Shown: positions 9,885-20,300 of the stretch, piece after piece
How the letters are laid out: each line of letters begins with the position of its first letter
Position numbering within the stretch: position 1 is the first letter of the stretch
NCBI GenBank assembly: GCA_965262255.1
Contig: OZ253505.1
Span: 744,001 to 808,000, forward strand
Reading direction: 5' to 3'
Length of the DNA: 64,000 bases
DNA from: JANQQC01 sp965262255
GTDB taxonomy: Bacteria > Pseudomonadota > Alphaproteobacteria > Caulobacterales > Hyphomonadaceae
Made by a program: the position numbers and the translations under genes
The notes under the pieces: generated by a model
What the model saw: only the letters and a program-made list of their open reading frames with translations
The model's database searches: none
Told to the model about the DNA's origin: nothing

Positions 9885-9909
9885 TGTCGTATAAACGATT
9901 TATACGACA
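9885..9909. promoter_or_regulatory. Perfect 25-bp palindrome upstream of the Fic gene (likely operator)
   Basis: Two 11-base arms, TGTCGTATAAA and TTTATACGACA, flank a CGA centre, 28-52 bases upstream of the Fic-HTH start codon, where promoter and operator would be. The natural candidate ligand is the HTH domain of the adjacent protein. Half-site-like copies TTGTCGTATATC occur inside the gene at 9591-9602 and 9633-9644, and TTGTCGCATAA overlaps the start codon. Binding is inferred. Confidence 0.65.
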
Positions 9910-10383
9910 AAATCAACATTTTTTTCCTACTAAACATGAATAATATGACATTTGATAATCTTATCTGACACAAATATGCCAAACTGAAACTGTCGCAAAT
10001 TACATTAGTTGCCAGCACATTCCTAGCATTCCGCCAAATTCATCAACCTAAAGTTGAATTTTGCGATCGAATGCCACCAAAAACGCTAAATTATCAAAGT
10101 CATGGTGGCAGTCTTCGTTTTTTTGTAACGGCTACAAATAGTGCCAGGTTTATCATCATCTCCGAGAGCAAATGTCCACAAGCAACATAGATCTCCTTTC
10201 TCCAAAGTCCTTTTTTGACAGTCCACCGATATCGTTTTAAGCTTTAATAAGTCCAATGCGAAGCAAATGGAATTCTCATTTGCTGCCATAGCGGTAACGT
10301 TCCGACACCATAATTGCAGTGACATAAGCATAAAAACTGTCAATATGCGGAAACGATAATTTTATAAGCGAGGAACACCAACC
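9910..10383. other. Intergenic region Fic gene-glmS
   Basis: Holds the divergent promoters of the Fic gene and glmS. Only the doubtful small frame at 10086-10343 is present. No glmS ribozyme structure was recognised; regulation of glmS in this organism is not visible in the sequence. Confidence 0.4.
10086..10343 (-). CDS. Possible small secreted protein, doubtful
   Basis: An 85-residue frame starting with TTG, divergent from glmS. The N-terminus (TVFMLMSLQLWCRNVTAMA then ANENS) could be a signal peptide and the rest has six cysteines. No ribosome binding site is visible and I know no relatives. It may be a chance frame in the glmS upstream region. Confidence 0.2.
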   Translation of the reverse strand: MTVFMLMSLQLWCRNVTAMAANENSICFALDLLKLKTISVDCQKRTLEKGDLCCLWTFALGDDDKPGTICSRYKKTKTATMTLII

Positions 10384-12219
10384 GTGTGTGGAATAATCGG
10401 AATACTAGGCAAACAAAACGTTGTACCACGACTGATGAAGTCACTGCGCTGCCTTGAGTATCGTGGTTACGATAGTGCCGGCTTAGCTGTCTTAGACCCT
10501 AACGGCCATTTCAGCATACGGCGCGCTGCCGGTAAACTTATTGAACTCGATCAAGTCTTAGATGATTCTCCGATACAGGGCTGTAATGGAATTGGCCATA
10601 CCAGATGGGCAACACATGGCCCTGCAACGATCGAAAATGCTCATCCCCATTCAGTCGGTAAAGTCGCAATTGTTCACAACGGAATAATCGAAAACTATCG
10701 CTCCTTAAAGGAAGAACTAAATAAACAAGGACGTACTCCTAAGACAAGTACCGATACGGAAATCATCGCGCACCTCCTTGATTTAGAACTTCGGAAAACA
10801 GAAAATTTTCGTCGCGCCTTCTCAAATACATTAAAAATGTTAAATGGCGCATTCGCGATTTGCGCCGTCATTGAAGATGAGACAGACCTCATGTTTGGCG
10901 CAAGACGCGGGAGTCCATTGGCGATAGGTATCGGAGACGGCGAAATGTATCTTGGATCTGACGCGCTCGCCCTTGTTCCTCATACCAACGACCTCGTTTA
11001 CCTAGAAGAAGACGATTATTGCATACTTACAAAATGTACTATCGAAATTTTTGACAACAATGACCGCCCCGCCGATCGACCTGTGACGACTGTGCCTTCG
11101 GTAGGTTTAACCGCCGAAAAAGGAACTTACCGACACTTCATGTTAAAAGAAATTTTCGAACAACCCGAAACCACACTTCGAACGATCAATACCTACTTGG
11201 ATCAACTTTCTGGAACCATCGCTCTTCCTCCAGAATTCATAAGTCGCTTTGATCTCAACTCAGTAACCAGCATTCAATTGGTTGCATGTGGTACAGCCTA
11301 CTACGCATGTGCGTTGGCTCAATACTGGCTTGAGGAGTTCGCCAAAGTTTCCGTTAAGATCGATATTGCATCTGAATTCCGATACCGAAAACCTGTCCTA
11401 GACAATTCCGGACTTGTAATAGTGGTATCCCAATCCGGCGAAACTGCCGACACTCTTGCAGCCCTTCAGTACTGTAAATCCCACGGTTTGAAATCCATTG
11501 GAATTGTCAATGTGTTGACATCATCTATTGCTCGCCAAACAGATACAATTTTAGAGTCTCCTGCCGGTCTGGAAATTGGAGTCGCTTCGACCAAAGCGTT
11601 TACTTCCCAACTTTGTACTCTAGCAGCATTTTCTATTGCTCTTGGTCAAGCCAACGGGAACATAACACTAGAACAAGAAAGTGTTCTGACAGCAGCTCTT
11701 AACTCTGTTCCTCGACTCATATCCGATAGTCTCTCTCAAACAGAACAGATAAGACAAGTCGCTTATAGCCTTTCAAAGTCACGCGATGTTCTTTTCGTCG
11801 GTCGAGGTACGTCGTACCCAATTGCATTAGAAGGCGCGCTGAAACTTAAAGAGATTAGTTACATCCACGCGGAAGGATATCCAGCAGGAGAATTAAAACA
11901 TGGCCCAATAGCTTTAATTGATGACAATACGCCAATAGTTTTTGTTGCACCGTTTGATCGTTGGTTCGAAAAGACACTTTCAAATCTTGAGGAGGTTTCT
12001 TCCCGACATGGTAAAGTAATTCTCATCTCCGATAACAAAGGATTCGAAAACATCCACAACGAACCTTTTGCCAAAATAGAAATGCCAACCTGTCATTCCT
12101 TTGTCGCGCCCATCATTTCAACAGTTCCAGTACAACTGCTAGCTTACTATACTGCAGTTGAAAAAGGAACCGATGTTGACCAACCGAGAAACTTGGCGAA
12201 ATCTGTCACAGTCGAATAG
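10384..12219 (+). CDS. glmS: Glutamine--fructose-6-phosphate aminotransferase (isomerizing)
   Basis: Makes glucosamine 6-phosphate from fructose 6-phosphate and glutamine, the first committed step to UDP-GlcNAc for peptidoglycan and lipid A. 611 residues, typical length. The GTG start gives MCGIIGILG, so Cys2 becomes the N-terminal nucleophile of the glutaminase domain (residues 2-230). Two SIS sugar-isomerase domains follow, with VACGTAYYA, VSQSGETADT, VGRGTSYPIALEGALKLKEISY and GYPAGELKHGP. The C-terminus NLAKSVTVE is the conserved end of the family. It stands alone on the plus strand. Its product feeds LpxC and Ddl-linked envelope synthesis encoded further right. Confidence 0.97.
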   Translation: MCGIIGILGKQNVVPRLMKSLRCLEYRGYDSAGLAVLDPNGHFSIRRAAGKLIELDQVLDDSPIQGCNGIGHTRWATHGPATIENAHPHSVGKVAIVHNGIIENYRSLKEELNKQGRTPKTSTDTEIIAHLLDLELRKTENFRRAFSNTLKMLNGAFAICAVIEDETDLMFGARRGSPLAIGIGDGEMYLGSDALALVPHTNDLVYLEEDDYCILTKCTIEIFDNNDRPADRPVTTVPSVGLTAEKGTYRHFMLKEIFEQPETTLRTINTYLDQLSGTIALPPEFISRFDLNSVTSIQLVACGTAYYACALAQYWLEEFAKVSVKIDIASEFRYRKPVLDNSGLVIVVSQSGETADTLAALQYCKSHGLKSIGIVNVLTSSIARQTDTILESPAGLEIGVASTKAFTSQLCTLAAFSIALGQANGNITLEQESVLTAALNSVPRLISDSLSQTEQIRQVAYSLSKSRDVLFVGRGTSYPIALEGALKLKEISYIHAEGYPAGELKHGPIALIDDNTPIVFVAPFDRWFEKTLSNLEEVSSRHGKVILISDNKGFENIHNEPFAKIEMPTCHSFVAPIISTVPVQLLAYYTAVEKGTDVDQPRNLAKSVTVE

Positions 12220-12323
12220 AAAATCAGCGGCAGAGTTTGCCCATTTTAAACCTCTATAAATCGATCTTATTTATTTTTCAGCCGAGTCCCACTTAGACGA
12301 AACATTCATAAATTTTCTCAAGT

Positions 12324-15300
12324 TTAAATTTTTATCACTGCATCTGGATCGCCGTTTGCTAAAGCATTCATATAATTCAAACATAATTGTGCAGAAATAT
12401 CAGCCTCGCCATACTCCCGCTGGTGTTCCCGTCGAACGATTGGAAACGTTGAGTAGATATATTCGATATCCTCTCGGTTGGTTATCCCATATAAGTTAAA
12501 GAAAACGGCATCTAATTTTGCTCTTAAATTTAACCTTCTTTTTTTATCCCAAACAAATGGTTTCTTAACATTTCCTTGTTCGTCAACGAAGCCTAAATCT
12601 ATTGCAAAAGCAGAGATATCATGTGCGGTATATGTGAGTTCTAACACAATCTCTTTCACAATCTGTTCGGCTGTCTTTTCACCAAAAACCGTCTCACCAA
12701 ACTTGGACGAATGAATTATTGGAAGTTGCTCAACAATGTACCAGTTTAAATTAGTACCTTGCACTTTCTGCCGAGTAGCATAATCAAACACTGTTGCACC
12801 TAAATTTCCCAACAATAATGCGCTCTGCTCGGTTGGCATTTGCGTTTTATCCCACGCAATTAGTGGCGCATTGTTTCCGAACCCGGCCTTTGGAATTGCG
12901 GCTGCAATCATCGTTCGAGAATCTGTACCTCGTGCTATGGCACGAAATGCTATAACCCATTCTATATCCGCCGATAGATCGATTTCATTTTCATTTACCC
13001 AATATAACGGTATTGGAGAGAAATCAGGGTTTGCTTTTTGAGACTCAGATATGTTGTTAGTCACCGCAGGATTATGTAAATTCTTCTCATTTAATTTTAC
13101 TGAAGCTGCTCGGTGATCAAACTGATGAATCATTTTCCCAACATATAAAGGTAGCCACATTCCTGTCGGACTATCGTATATATTGTTCCCAAGTGAATAC
13201 GCCGACTCTTTTGTCTCTAATTCCTGCCTTGTCCTAAAAACACCAGAGTCGTTAGTCATATGAAACATAGTTTTATATTCTACCGGCCAAGCAAATTCTG
13301 CTTCCTCCGTTGACCTATTAACCAATGGAACAGAATTCGAATACAATATTTTTGCTAACTCAATATCCTTGTTATTTCTAAATATTGGTAGCGTTCCGGT
13401 ATTTGGATTGAACCTTAAAAAATCTTCAGTAGTGAATGTGTTCGTAGATTCTTCTTGTTCTAAAGTCGCGACCTCGTTAAGATAAAAAGCACATTTGACT
13501 GGCAACATTGAATGTGTACGCGACGCAATAAATACACAAAACTTCATTTGTCGAACGACATCAGGAAAGAATGGTTTAGTTTTTCTGCCACGTCGACCAT
13601 TTTCAAAATCGTAAAACGCTCGTAACTGTCCGTTTGAAGTGACCTGCTTGAAAAATGCTGCCGCATTAAAGTCATGTGCGATACCCGATGGAACTAGAAG
13701 CCCGATCATTCCAGTTGTATTCACAAGACTTAAAGCGCGTTCAACGAAAAGTGAATATAAATTCACGTCACCGCCTGATAACAATGGATACTCACCACAC
13801 TTCCTTGCAAACTCCCTTGCCGTTGCGACTCGCACACTTGCTTTTTCATACTCTCCCGCTAAGGGATCGCCAGCATCAATTAAAGCTTTAACTTTGTTCT
13901 TTCTGTCTTCCGCTCGAACTGCTTCTGCAATATCGGGTCTTCGTTCGGAAAACCACTCTATTTGCTCTATTTTCATTCGATCCCAAGGAGGATTTCCGAT
14001 TATTGCGTCGAATCCACCAGCTAACTCTTTATCCTCCCAATCTGACCAAACCCCTGGAAACGCTAGCTGCCAATTCATAAACCTTTCTTCTTTGATAAGC
14101 TCACGAACATCACTGAGTATTGACAAAAACTCATTCCCGTATTCTAGATCGGTGTTCGGGTTCTCTTTGTTAGTAAGTATCGCAACTGGATCACCTAACT
14201 GACCGTCAAAGAAACTCTTGACAGCTTGTTTCTTCCCGTTGGTATCAATCTTCAACCAGTCTAATGCATTTACAAACTTTAGAATTTCATCCAATCCCTG
14301 AGTCGACTCTCTGAGATTCTTATAGATCTTTGCCGAGTCCTTCGCTTGTTTAAGTTCTGAGTCAGCTATCTGTTCCATCTCTCGCATTTGATCCGCTGCT
14401 TGATAGGCTCGTCGCATATACTCTTTCCATAGTAACGGTGAACCGTACTGGTCAGACTTTCTCAAAGCGGCTTCAATCCAAAGTCCGAATAAGCTATCAC
14501 CACACTGAAGATGATGATCTATAAAGGTTAAGGGAGCGCCTAGAGTAACAGTATGGAGCCATAGCGAAACTTTCGCGAGTTCAACCGCCATCGGATTCTT
14601 ATCGACACCATATACGCATCGTTTTAGAAACAATCTTCGAATAATTTGACGATCATCAACTTGGTCACTGTCAATTTTCCACTTATTCTCCTCGGCATTT
14701 GACAATAGTTGGGACCTAACGCTTTCTATTTCCTCATAGACAGGTGACCTATAGATGCCCCATTCAGTCGGAACAAGATTACCACGATCTTCTACAGCGT
14801 CGTTGATCTCATCTGCTAGCAAGTCGATTAAACTAACTAGAAAATGTCCAGATCCCATAGCAGGATCGCAAACCTTAATATCAAGCAATGCTTCAGCAAC
14901 ATCAAACGAGACTAGTGCTTTGAGTTTCTCAGAATCGCTTAAACTGCTATTCCGCAATTCCTCAACCTTCTTTCGAAACTTCTGTTTTTTCTCTTCAAAT
15001 ATCGGTTCAAGTGTTTCTTTCAAAACTAAATTTACTAGATCATCAGGCGTGTAGTAGCTTCCCGACACCTTTCTACTGAACGAATTCGGAACTACTATGA
15101 TTTCTGCTCCCTGCCGACGAATCTCAAACTCTAACAGTTTCTCGTATATTGACCCAAGATGCTGAACCGATAAATTCCGATAGTTAATGTATTGTCGTGA
15201 TTTCGACGTGGTCTCCGTTGATAAAGCATCTATGATCCATACTAACGTTGCATCGGGAATGCTGATGGTATTAAGTAACTTGTATTGTTGTAAGTCAAAA

Positions 15301-16418
15301 AGACCGCCATTATATGGAGGCAATCCAATCGAGGGATCACCTTTATTTAATAATTTGAACAAAGAAGAAATGATATCCCAATAGCTCGCAATCATTGAAG
15401 ACAATGGCTCTTTATCTTCAATTCGCTTCTGAACGTCTAATCTTACACCGAATCGTAAACTGTACTTTCGATATCCCTCCCTTGTTGTAGGTAGCAGATC
15501 ACGATCTTCAGCGTACAATATAAATAACAACCGGTAAAGAAGAATTAGGGCAGAATCTCGCACCTCCCTTAAATTGGTCTTAGGTGCTGACTTTGAAATT
15601 GCTCGAACAAGTTCTGGAAACACCTGGTCGAAAACTTTTCTAGACAATTCTTCACTTATTCTCTGCTCATAGTAGCGACTCTCCGCTATCGCTTGTAAGT
15701 GATAGGTCGTTTTACCGTCTCGCTCAGCGATAAACGATCGTTTGCAGAACATCCCATAGAATACACGTAACCAATGAAGACGTTCAAAATACCTCGAATG
15801 ATCTCCGCTGTCTATATTTATATCAAGCTCCAAGACTTTACTCAGATCCAATTCAAAGAATTGTTCTGAAACCGAATTTGCGCCAGCATAATACAGTCGC
15901 CATACCGCACCATTCGTCAGGATTCCCCAGCGCAACTTACCGTTTGTTATGTCATCTACTCGGCGAGTATACCTTAGCATCTGGGAAGTAGGGGAGGTTG
16001 AACTTGGTGCAAGCTTTGACACTCGATCTAACGGCAGATTCCAACGTTTAACTTCAAAGAACGCTAAACCAAAATTGTAATGCTGCCACTGTTCTTGGAT
16101 TTCACGCGCTTTGGCCTTATGATCTGGAGACTCAAACAAAAGTCCATCTGGAATGTCAAGTCGATTTTTAGATAATCCTTGTTCCAAAAGGTAATCGTCC
16201 CACCCTAACAACTTCAAAACAGGAATAACAATTTCATCCGCTGTTTCTCGTTCATAGGGTTGAACACTTTTAGGAAGGGCCTCAAATATCTTACGAATTG
16301 CCCGATCAAAGGCTACAAGCTCCAAGTCAGATACTGGGTTCCACTCCCTTTCACCGATTTTCTCAACTAGAAAATCGGAACTGAACATGCTCCCCTTAGT
16401 AAAGAATTCGACGGCCAC
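12324..16418 (-). CDS. Type IIG-like restriction-modification protein (nuclease + N6-adenine methylase)
   Basis: A single 1364-residue polypeptide. The N-terminus has a PD-(D/E)xK-like pattern, LDIPDGLLF (D91) then FFEVKRW (E122, K124), followed by TNGAVWRLY, a region common in type I/IIG restriction proteins. The methylase has the SAM-binding motif DPAMGSGHFL (518-527) and the amino-methyltransferase motif GNPPWDRM (NPPW 809-812). The remaining C-terminal part probably recognises DNA. Such Eco57I-type fusions cut and methylate as one protein. The GTG start at 16418 has an AAGGGA ribosome site at proper spacing. No separate specificity or restriction gene is adjacent. BREX PglX-like function is an alternative but no BREX genes are seen. 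Confidence 0.85.
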   Translation of the reverse strand: MAVEFFTKGSMFSSDFLVEKIGEREWNPVSDLELVAFDRAIRKIFEALPKSVQPYERETADEIVIPVLKLLGWDDYLLEQGLSKNRLDIPDGLLFESPDHKAKAREIQEQWQHYNFGLAFFEVKRWNLPLDRVSKLAPSSTSPTSQMLRYTRRVDDITNGKLRWGILTNGAVWRLYYAGANSVSEQFFELDLSKVLELDINIDSGDHSRYFERLHWLRVFYGMFCKRSFIAERDGKTTYHLQAIAESRYYEQRISEELSRKVFDQVFPELVRAISKSAPKTNLREVRDSALILLYRLLFILYAEDRDLLPTTREGYRKYSLRFGVRLDVQKRIEDKEPLSSMIASYWDIISSLFKLLNKGDPSIGLPPYNGGLFDLQQYKLLNTISIPDATLVWIIDALSTETTSKSRQYINYRNLSVQHLGSIYEKLLEFEIRRQGAEIIVVPNSFSRKVSGSYYTPDDLVNLVLKETLEPIFEEKKQKFRKKVEELRNSSLSDSEKLKALVSFDVAEALLDIKVCDPAMGSGHFLVSLIDLLADEINDAVEDRGNLVPTEWGIYRSPVYEEIESVRSQLLSNAEENKWKIDSDQVDDRQIIRRLFLKRCVYGVDKNPMAVELAKVSLWLHTVTLGAPLTFIDHHLQCGDSLFGLWIEAALRKSDQYGSPLLWKEYMRRAYQAADQMREMEQIADSELKQAKDSAKIYKNLRESTQGLDEILKFVNALDWLKIDTNGKKQAVKSFFDGQLGDPVAILTNKENPNTDLEYGNEFLSILSDVRELIKEERFMNWQLAFPGVWSDWEDKELAGGFDAIIGNPPWDRMKIEQIEWFSERRPDIAEAVRAEDRKNKVKALIDAGDPLAGEYEKASVRVATAREFARKCGEYPLLSGGDVNLYSLFVERALSLVNTTGMIGLLVPSGIAHDFNAAAFFKQVTSNGQLRAFYDFENGRRGRKTKPFFPDVVRQMKFCVFIASRTHSMLPVKCAFYLNEVATLEQEESTNTFTTEDFLRFNPNTGTLPIFRNNKDIELAKILYSNSVPLVNRSTEEAEFAWPVEYKTMFHMTNDSGVFRTRQELETKESAYSLGNNIYDSPTGMWLPLYVGKMIHQFDHRAASVKLNEKNLHNPAVTNNISESQKANPDFSPIPLYWVNENEIDLSADIEWVIAFRAIARGTDSRTMIAAAIPKAGFGNNAPLIAWDKTQMPTEQSALLLGNLGATVFDYATRQKVQGTNLNWYIVEQLPIIHSSKFGETVFGEKTAEQIVKEIVLELTYTAHDISAFAIDLGFVDEQGNVKKPFVWDKKRRLNLRAKLDAVFFNLYGITNREDIEYIYSTFPIVRREHQREYGEADISAQLCLNYMNALANGDPDAVIKI

Positions 16419-16781
16419 AAAAAATTCCCTTCTCTACGATGTCTCTAAAATACAACAAAAACTGCGCGAAATGTTCTCTCAACTAATCTACTATATGAAT
16501 TTCCAAATTATACTTCTAAAGTATGTCACCAAATTCGCCCTTGCGCAATTCGGCGTGATCTGAAACTTGAATGTGGTCTGCCCTCGGTCTTTTATCCTGA
16601 ACAACTAAATTAGAAATACTCTAAATGTACGCCCCAATCAAAGATCGAAAGTACATGTTACCGGTCAATTCTGCATCTTCCTCGCAATCTATACATGGCC
16701 ATGAGACATTCCATTATCAAAATTATTTATATACCATTCCGGATTTTGTTACTAATCCAACTCATCCCGTTGGTCAAGTTC
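16419..16781. other. Intergenic region between the type IIG gene and the acidic orphan
   Basis: About 360 AT-rich bases without a recognisable gene. A short plus-strand frame here is antisense to the neighbouring gene and has no family resemblance. The type IIG promoter is presumably in this stretch. Confidence 0.4.
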
Positions 16782-17219
16782 CTAATCTAAGTCAAAACTT
16801 TCAGGTATATCAACTTGTATCACAGTGGTCCATAAACCATTTTCTGGTTCAGAACTATTCTGATCAACTTGCAAGTGGTAACCTTCACCGTCCATGTCAA
16901 TATCATCAAGCTTGCCGTTAAGTTCATCAAAAGAAGAGAAAGTCTTTGAGGTTACCCAAGCAAATAAGCACTTAGGAAAACCTAACTGCAGTTCGGTAGG
17001 TTCTTTATACTCAACCTTTAGATCACTTTCACCAAATGCCTTCTCTAACAGGTTATTAACATAGTCTGCCTCAAAAAACCCGTCATGTATCGGTCGAATA
17101 TATACGTACTCTGGAAAATCACCATCGGTACGAATACCGTTGAAAGTTACTTCAAGACATTTTACTTTGATTGTCTCAAATTTTTCAGGTTTCTCTGTCA
17201 AAATTGAATAATCAGTCAT
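16782..17219 (-). CDS. Hypothetical acidic protein, 145 residues
   Basis: Not recognised. The protein is strongly acidic (for example DELNGKLDDIDMDGEG and a DIPESFDLD end), without signal peptide, membrane segment or cysteine motif; it has many aromatic residues in the middle (FPEYVYIRPIHDGFFEADY). ATG at 17219 with an AAGAG ribosome site. It lies between the autotransporter and the type IIG gene, all on the minus strand but separated by gaps, so an operon is not certain. A role as an immunity or anti-restriction-like factor would be speculation. Confidence 0.6.
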   Translation of the reverse strand: MTDYSILTEKPEKFETIKVKCLEVTFNGIRTDGDFPEYVYIRPIHDGFFEADYVNNLLEKAFGESDLKVEYKEPTELQLGFPKCLFAWVTSKTFSSFDELNGKLDDIDMDGEGYHLQVDQNSSEPENGLWTTVIQVDIPESFDLD

Positions 17220-17307
17220 TAAAAACTCTTTATAATTAAAAATCCTACTTTCTGTTATTTTTTCAGTTATGCATTTCTAATATCGCTAGGTAAATTCTAA
17301 ATTTCCC

Positions 17308-20300
17308 TTACCAAGACCAATTCACGCCCATCGCAAAGTTGAACGCCGAAGTTTTGCTATCACCACCCGAGGAAGAACGATTCGCGAGTTCCAAAAACAA
17401 CGTTGAATTTGAAGAGATCGCCAACGCCCCTCCAAGTTTATGCTCAAAACCCCCTGATCCGATTTCATCGTCAAATTTTCCAGCGTTGTCTCCGGTTCCC
17501 AAAGTAAGTTCCCAAGTACTCAGAGAATCATAGACATAGTTTGTTGAACCGTAAATCATGTATCTATAGGTGTCGTACTCAGCACCCATGCCAACGCGTC
17601 CCAGTACACTAGTCTCGCCGTTGAACTTCATGTCTTTCTGACTGTTGGTCTTGAATTCGTCGCCGCCCACATTGCTGATCGAAATTTGCGCTTGAGGTAC
17701 AAACGTCAACGAAGGATCGACTCTCCAACGCTTACCAAACTCAGCACTCAACACCATAGCCCCTGTCTCGCTACCAGAGAAAACTTCGCCCTCACGGTAA
17801 CTAGAATAATCAGTCTGAACTAAGTTGTATTGCGCCTGCAAATCAATGTACGAATTGTTTAATCCGAACCAAGTCGCAATGGCTCCAATTCCGTATCCCG
17901 TACTACTCATTGAGGCAGCACCTCGAACCCCTTTAAAATCGGTGTCCATAACTCGATATTGACTGGTTACGCCCAAAGCCCATTGACCGACATTTCCTTG
18001 AATCTCCATAAAGTTATAGCCGGCCTGAAAGCCGAAATTAGAGCTTTCGTATTCGTACACATTATCCAACATGCCATAATCGAATTTTCCACTATCCATA
18101 CTTAACCATGCCCCATTATCGGTATCAAAATCTGGCGACGAGGCTGTTCTAAGTCCAGTTCTTTGTGCTAATGTCCGCACCCGGGCAAAGGCATCAATTA
18201 GCACAACGGGAGAAGCCAGTGCCATGGCCCGATAATCCAAAAGGACATCGTCTTTTACATATAATGAAAACGTCTTACTGTTATCATCAAACTTCACCGA
18301 ATACGGAATTCCACCAAAAACATTATTATCCGTCTCAATATCAATATCATCCTTACCAACAGAGCCCCGGCCTTCAACTTTAATAACTTGGATTTCCTCT
18401 AGCATAGGTTTAGCATTACTTCCGGAAACATCTGCAATTCGAATCGAAGTCTTGCCGCCTCCAGTTAGCCCTCTGTTATCGGTAATAATCAACTGATCTG
18501 ATTTACCAGTTTCAAAATTAACGTCTACTTCAATTTTTCCGCCTTTCGGAAGATCGACTTTCAGCGTTAGTTCGTCATCCGGTTCGCCATCTTTCATACT
18601 AAGAGTACCACCGCTAGATCCGATCGGAATCTCTAAGACCTGATCGCCAGCAAGTACAAGAACACCGTCGTTGTTAAGGTTCAATCGATCAAAGTTTGTG
18701 ACCCGAGATAAGGTTATTTCGTTAACGCCCGCATCAATCGTAAGTTGGTCTTCCGAAACATCAATACCTGGATCCACACCACCATCTATTTTTGCTTTTG
18801 CATCAAGAGTTCCTCCAGACAATTTCATTTCGTCACGGCCCCGCCCCAGTTCAATATTGCCACTCAATGTAGCTCCAGAGAACAAAGTAACAGTTGCGCG
18901 TCCTTCGTCATTCTTTATTGCCAACTGGTCAGGGGTTCCAAGAACCGTACCACTATTGAGTCTAATCTCCGTTCGACCACCATTGGTTTGCGTATCAATC
19001 GCAATGAAATTAGCCGCGGTTCCTGTCGCTGTTTTAACAGTTCCTGAGACGGTCACCCGAACATCGGCATTCTGTCCTTCAGCCCGAGCATATATCGCGT
19101 TAACAACTCCCGTTACATTTTGCGCTGTAACCGTAACACCGCCGCGTTTCGCGTACGCTGAAATTCCGTGAGCCGTCTGTCCTGTCGTTGAGATCGTTCC
19201 GGACCCTCGAACTTCGACATCACCGCGATCGGTATTGTGGGCGTAGATCGCATGATCGGAACTTGCAGTAACATCACCTGTCGCGGAAATATTCAGTCGT
19301 CCGTCACCATTTGTTTTGGCATAGATGCCGTGTTTTCCACCCGAGGTCATTCCAACAGAAATACTCACGTCGTCGCTAGTCTGAACATTCTTAATCAAAA
19401 CTCCGATCTTATCGGCCGCAACGGATTTAACTTCTCCTGAAACGTTAATTGTTATGTTCCCAGTACTCGTCTGCTGAGCATAAATCGCATGATCTCCACT
19501 ACCGGTTACACTCCCAGCATTAATTCTAATGTCGCCAGAGCCTTCACTCTTTACGGTAATACCTGCGCCGCTAGAACCGGTCACCGCATTAGTTGCCGAA
19601 ATCGATGTATTTCCTTCACCCTTATTTACGGCATCAATTCCCTTGATTGCTCCTTCAACAGATTGCGCCGAAATAGAAAGGTCATTTCCGTCTTCTGATT
19701 CGAGTTTCGCGACAATGCCGGTTCCGCTGCGCGACGTAACTCTGCGCGTTACGATTAGCAACCGTCCTCTATCTGAATCTTCGTTAATCTTTGCGTAGAT
19801 TCCGATATTAGTCGCGGCGCTTCCGCGGGCCTCCACATTTCCTGTTGTCGAAATAGTTAGATCGCCAGTTCCGTACTGCAAAGCTCGAATGCCATGTTTG
19901 CCGCCCGTTACCGCACCAGTTTCTAACCTTATGTAAGTTCCCGACGAATTTTTATTCGCAAGATAAATACCATCGCTCGCTGAACCGGTAACTTCTCCAG
20001 AAACTGTGACTCTTAAATGGCCGGAGCCATTTGATCCTTCTGCCTTTGCAAAAACTCCGTAGCGAGCGCCGTTCACCGTTCCACTAGAATTGATGGTGAT
20101 TTTGCCGTTTCCTTTGTCGTCAATTCTTATCCCATCGACACCAGTTGCACTTCGAGCGTTTCTTACAGTACCCGAGGTGTTCAAAGTAATATCGCCGCCA
20201 TGGTTTCTAATAACGATCGCGTGGCCTTCGTCACTTTCGACTCCAGCAAATGCACTTACGGTAACGAAACCACCATTACTTCCATTATCAATAGAAATTC

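Noticed and set aside
10344..10383. glmS ribozyme in the leader.
   Set aside because: The leader shows no matching conserved core, and the ribozyme is typical of Firmicutes-type bacteria, not of this class.
13639..14202. A long plus-strand frame of 187 codons.
   Set aside because: It is antisense to the type IIG methylase gene, which has clear motifs in the other strand; the antisense protein has no family resemblance.
18671..19171. A plus-strand frame of 166 codons within the autotransporter.
   Set aside because: Antisense to a clearly coding repeat region; such long antisense frames follow from the repeat codon use.
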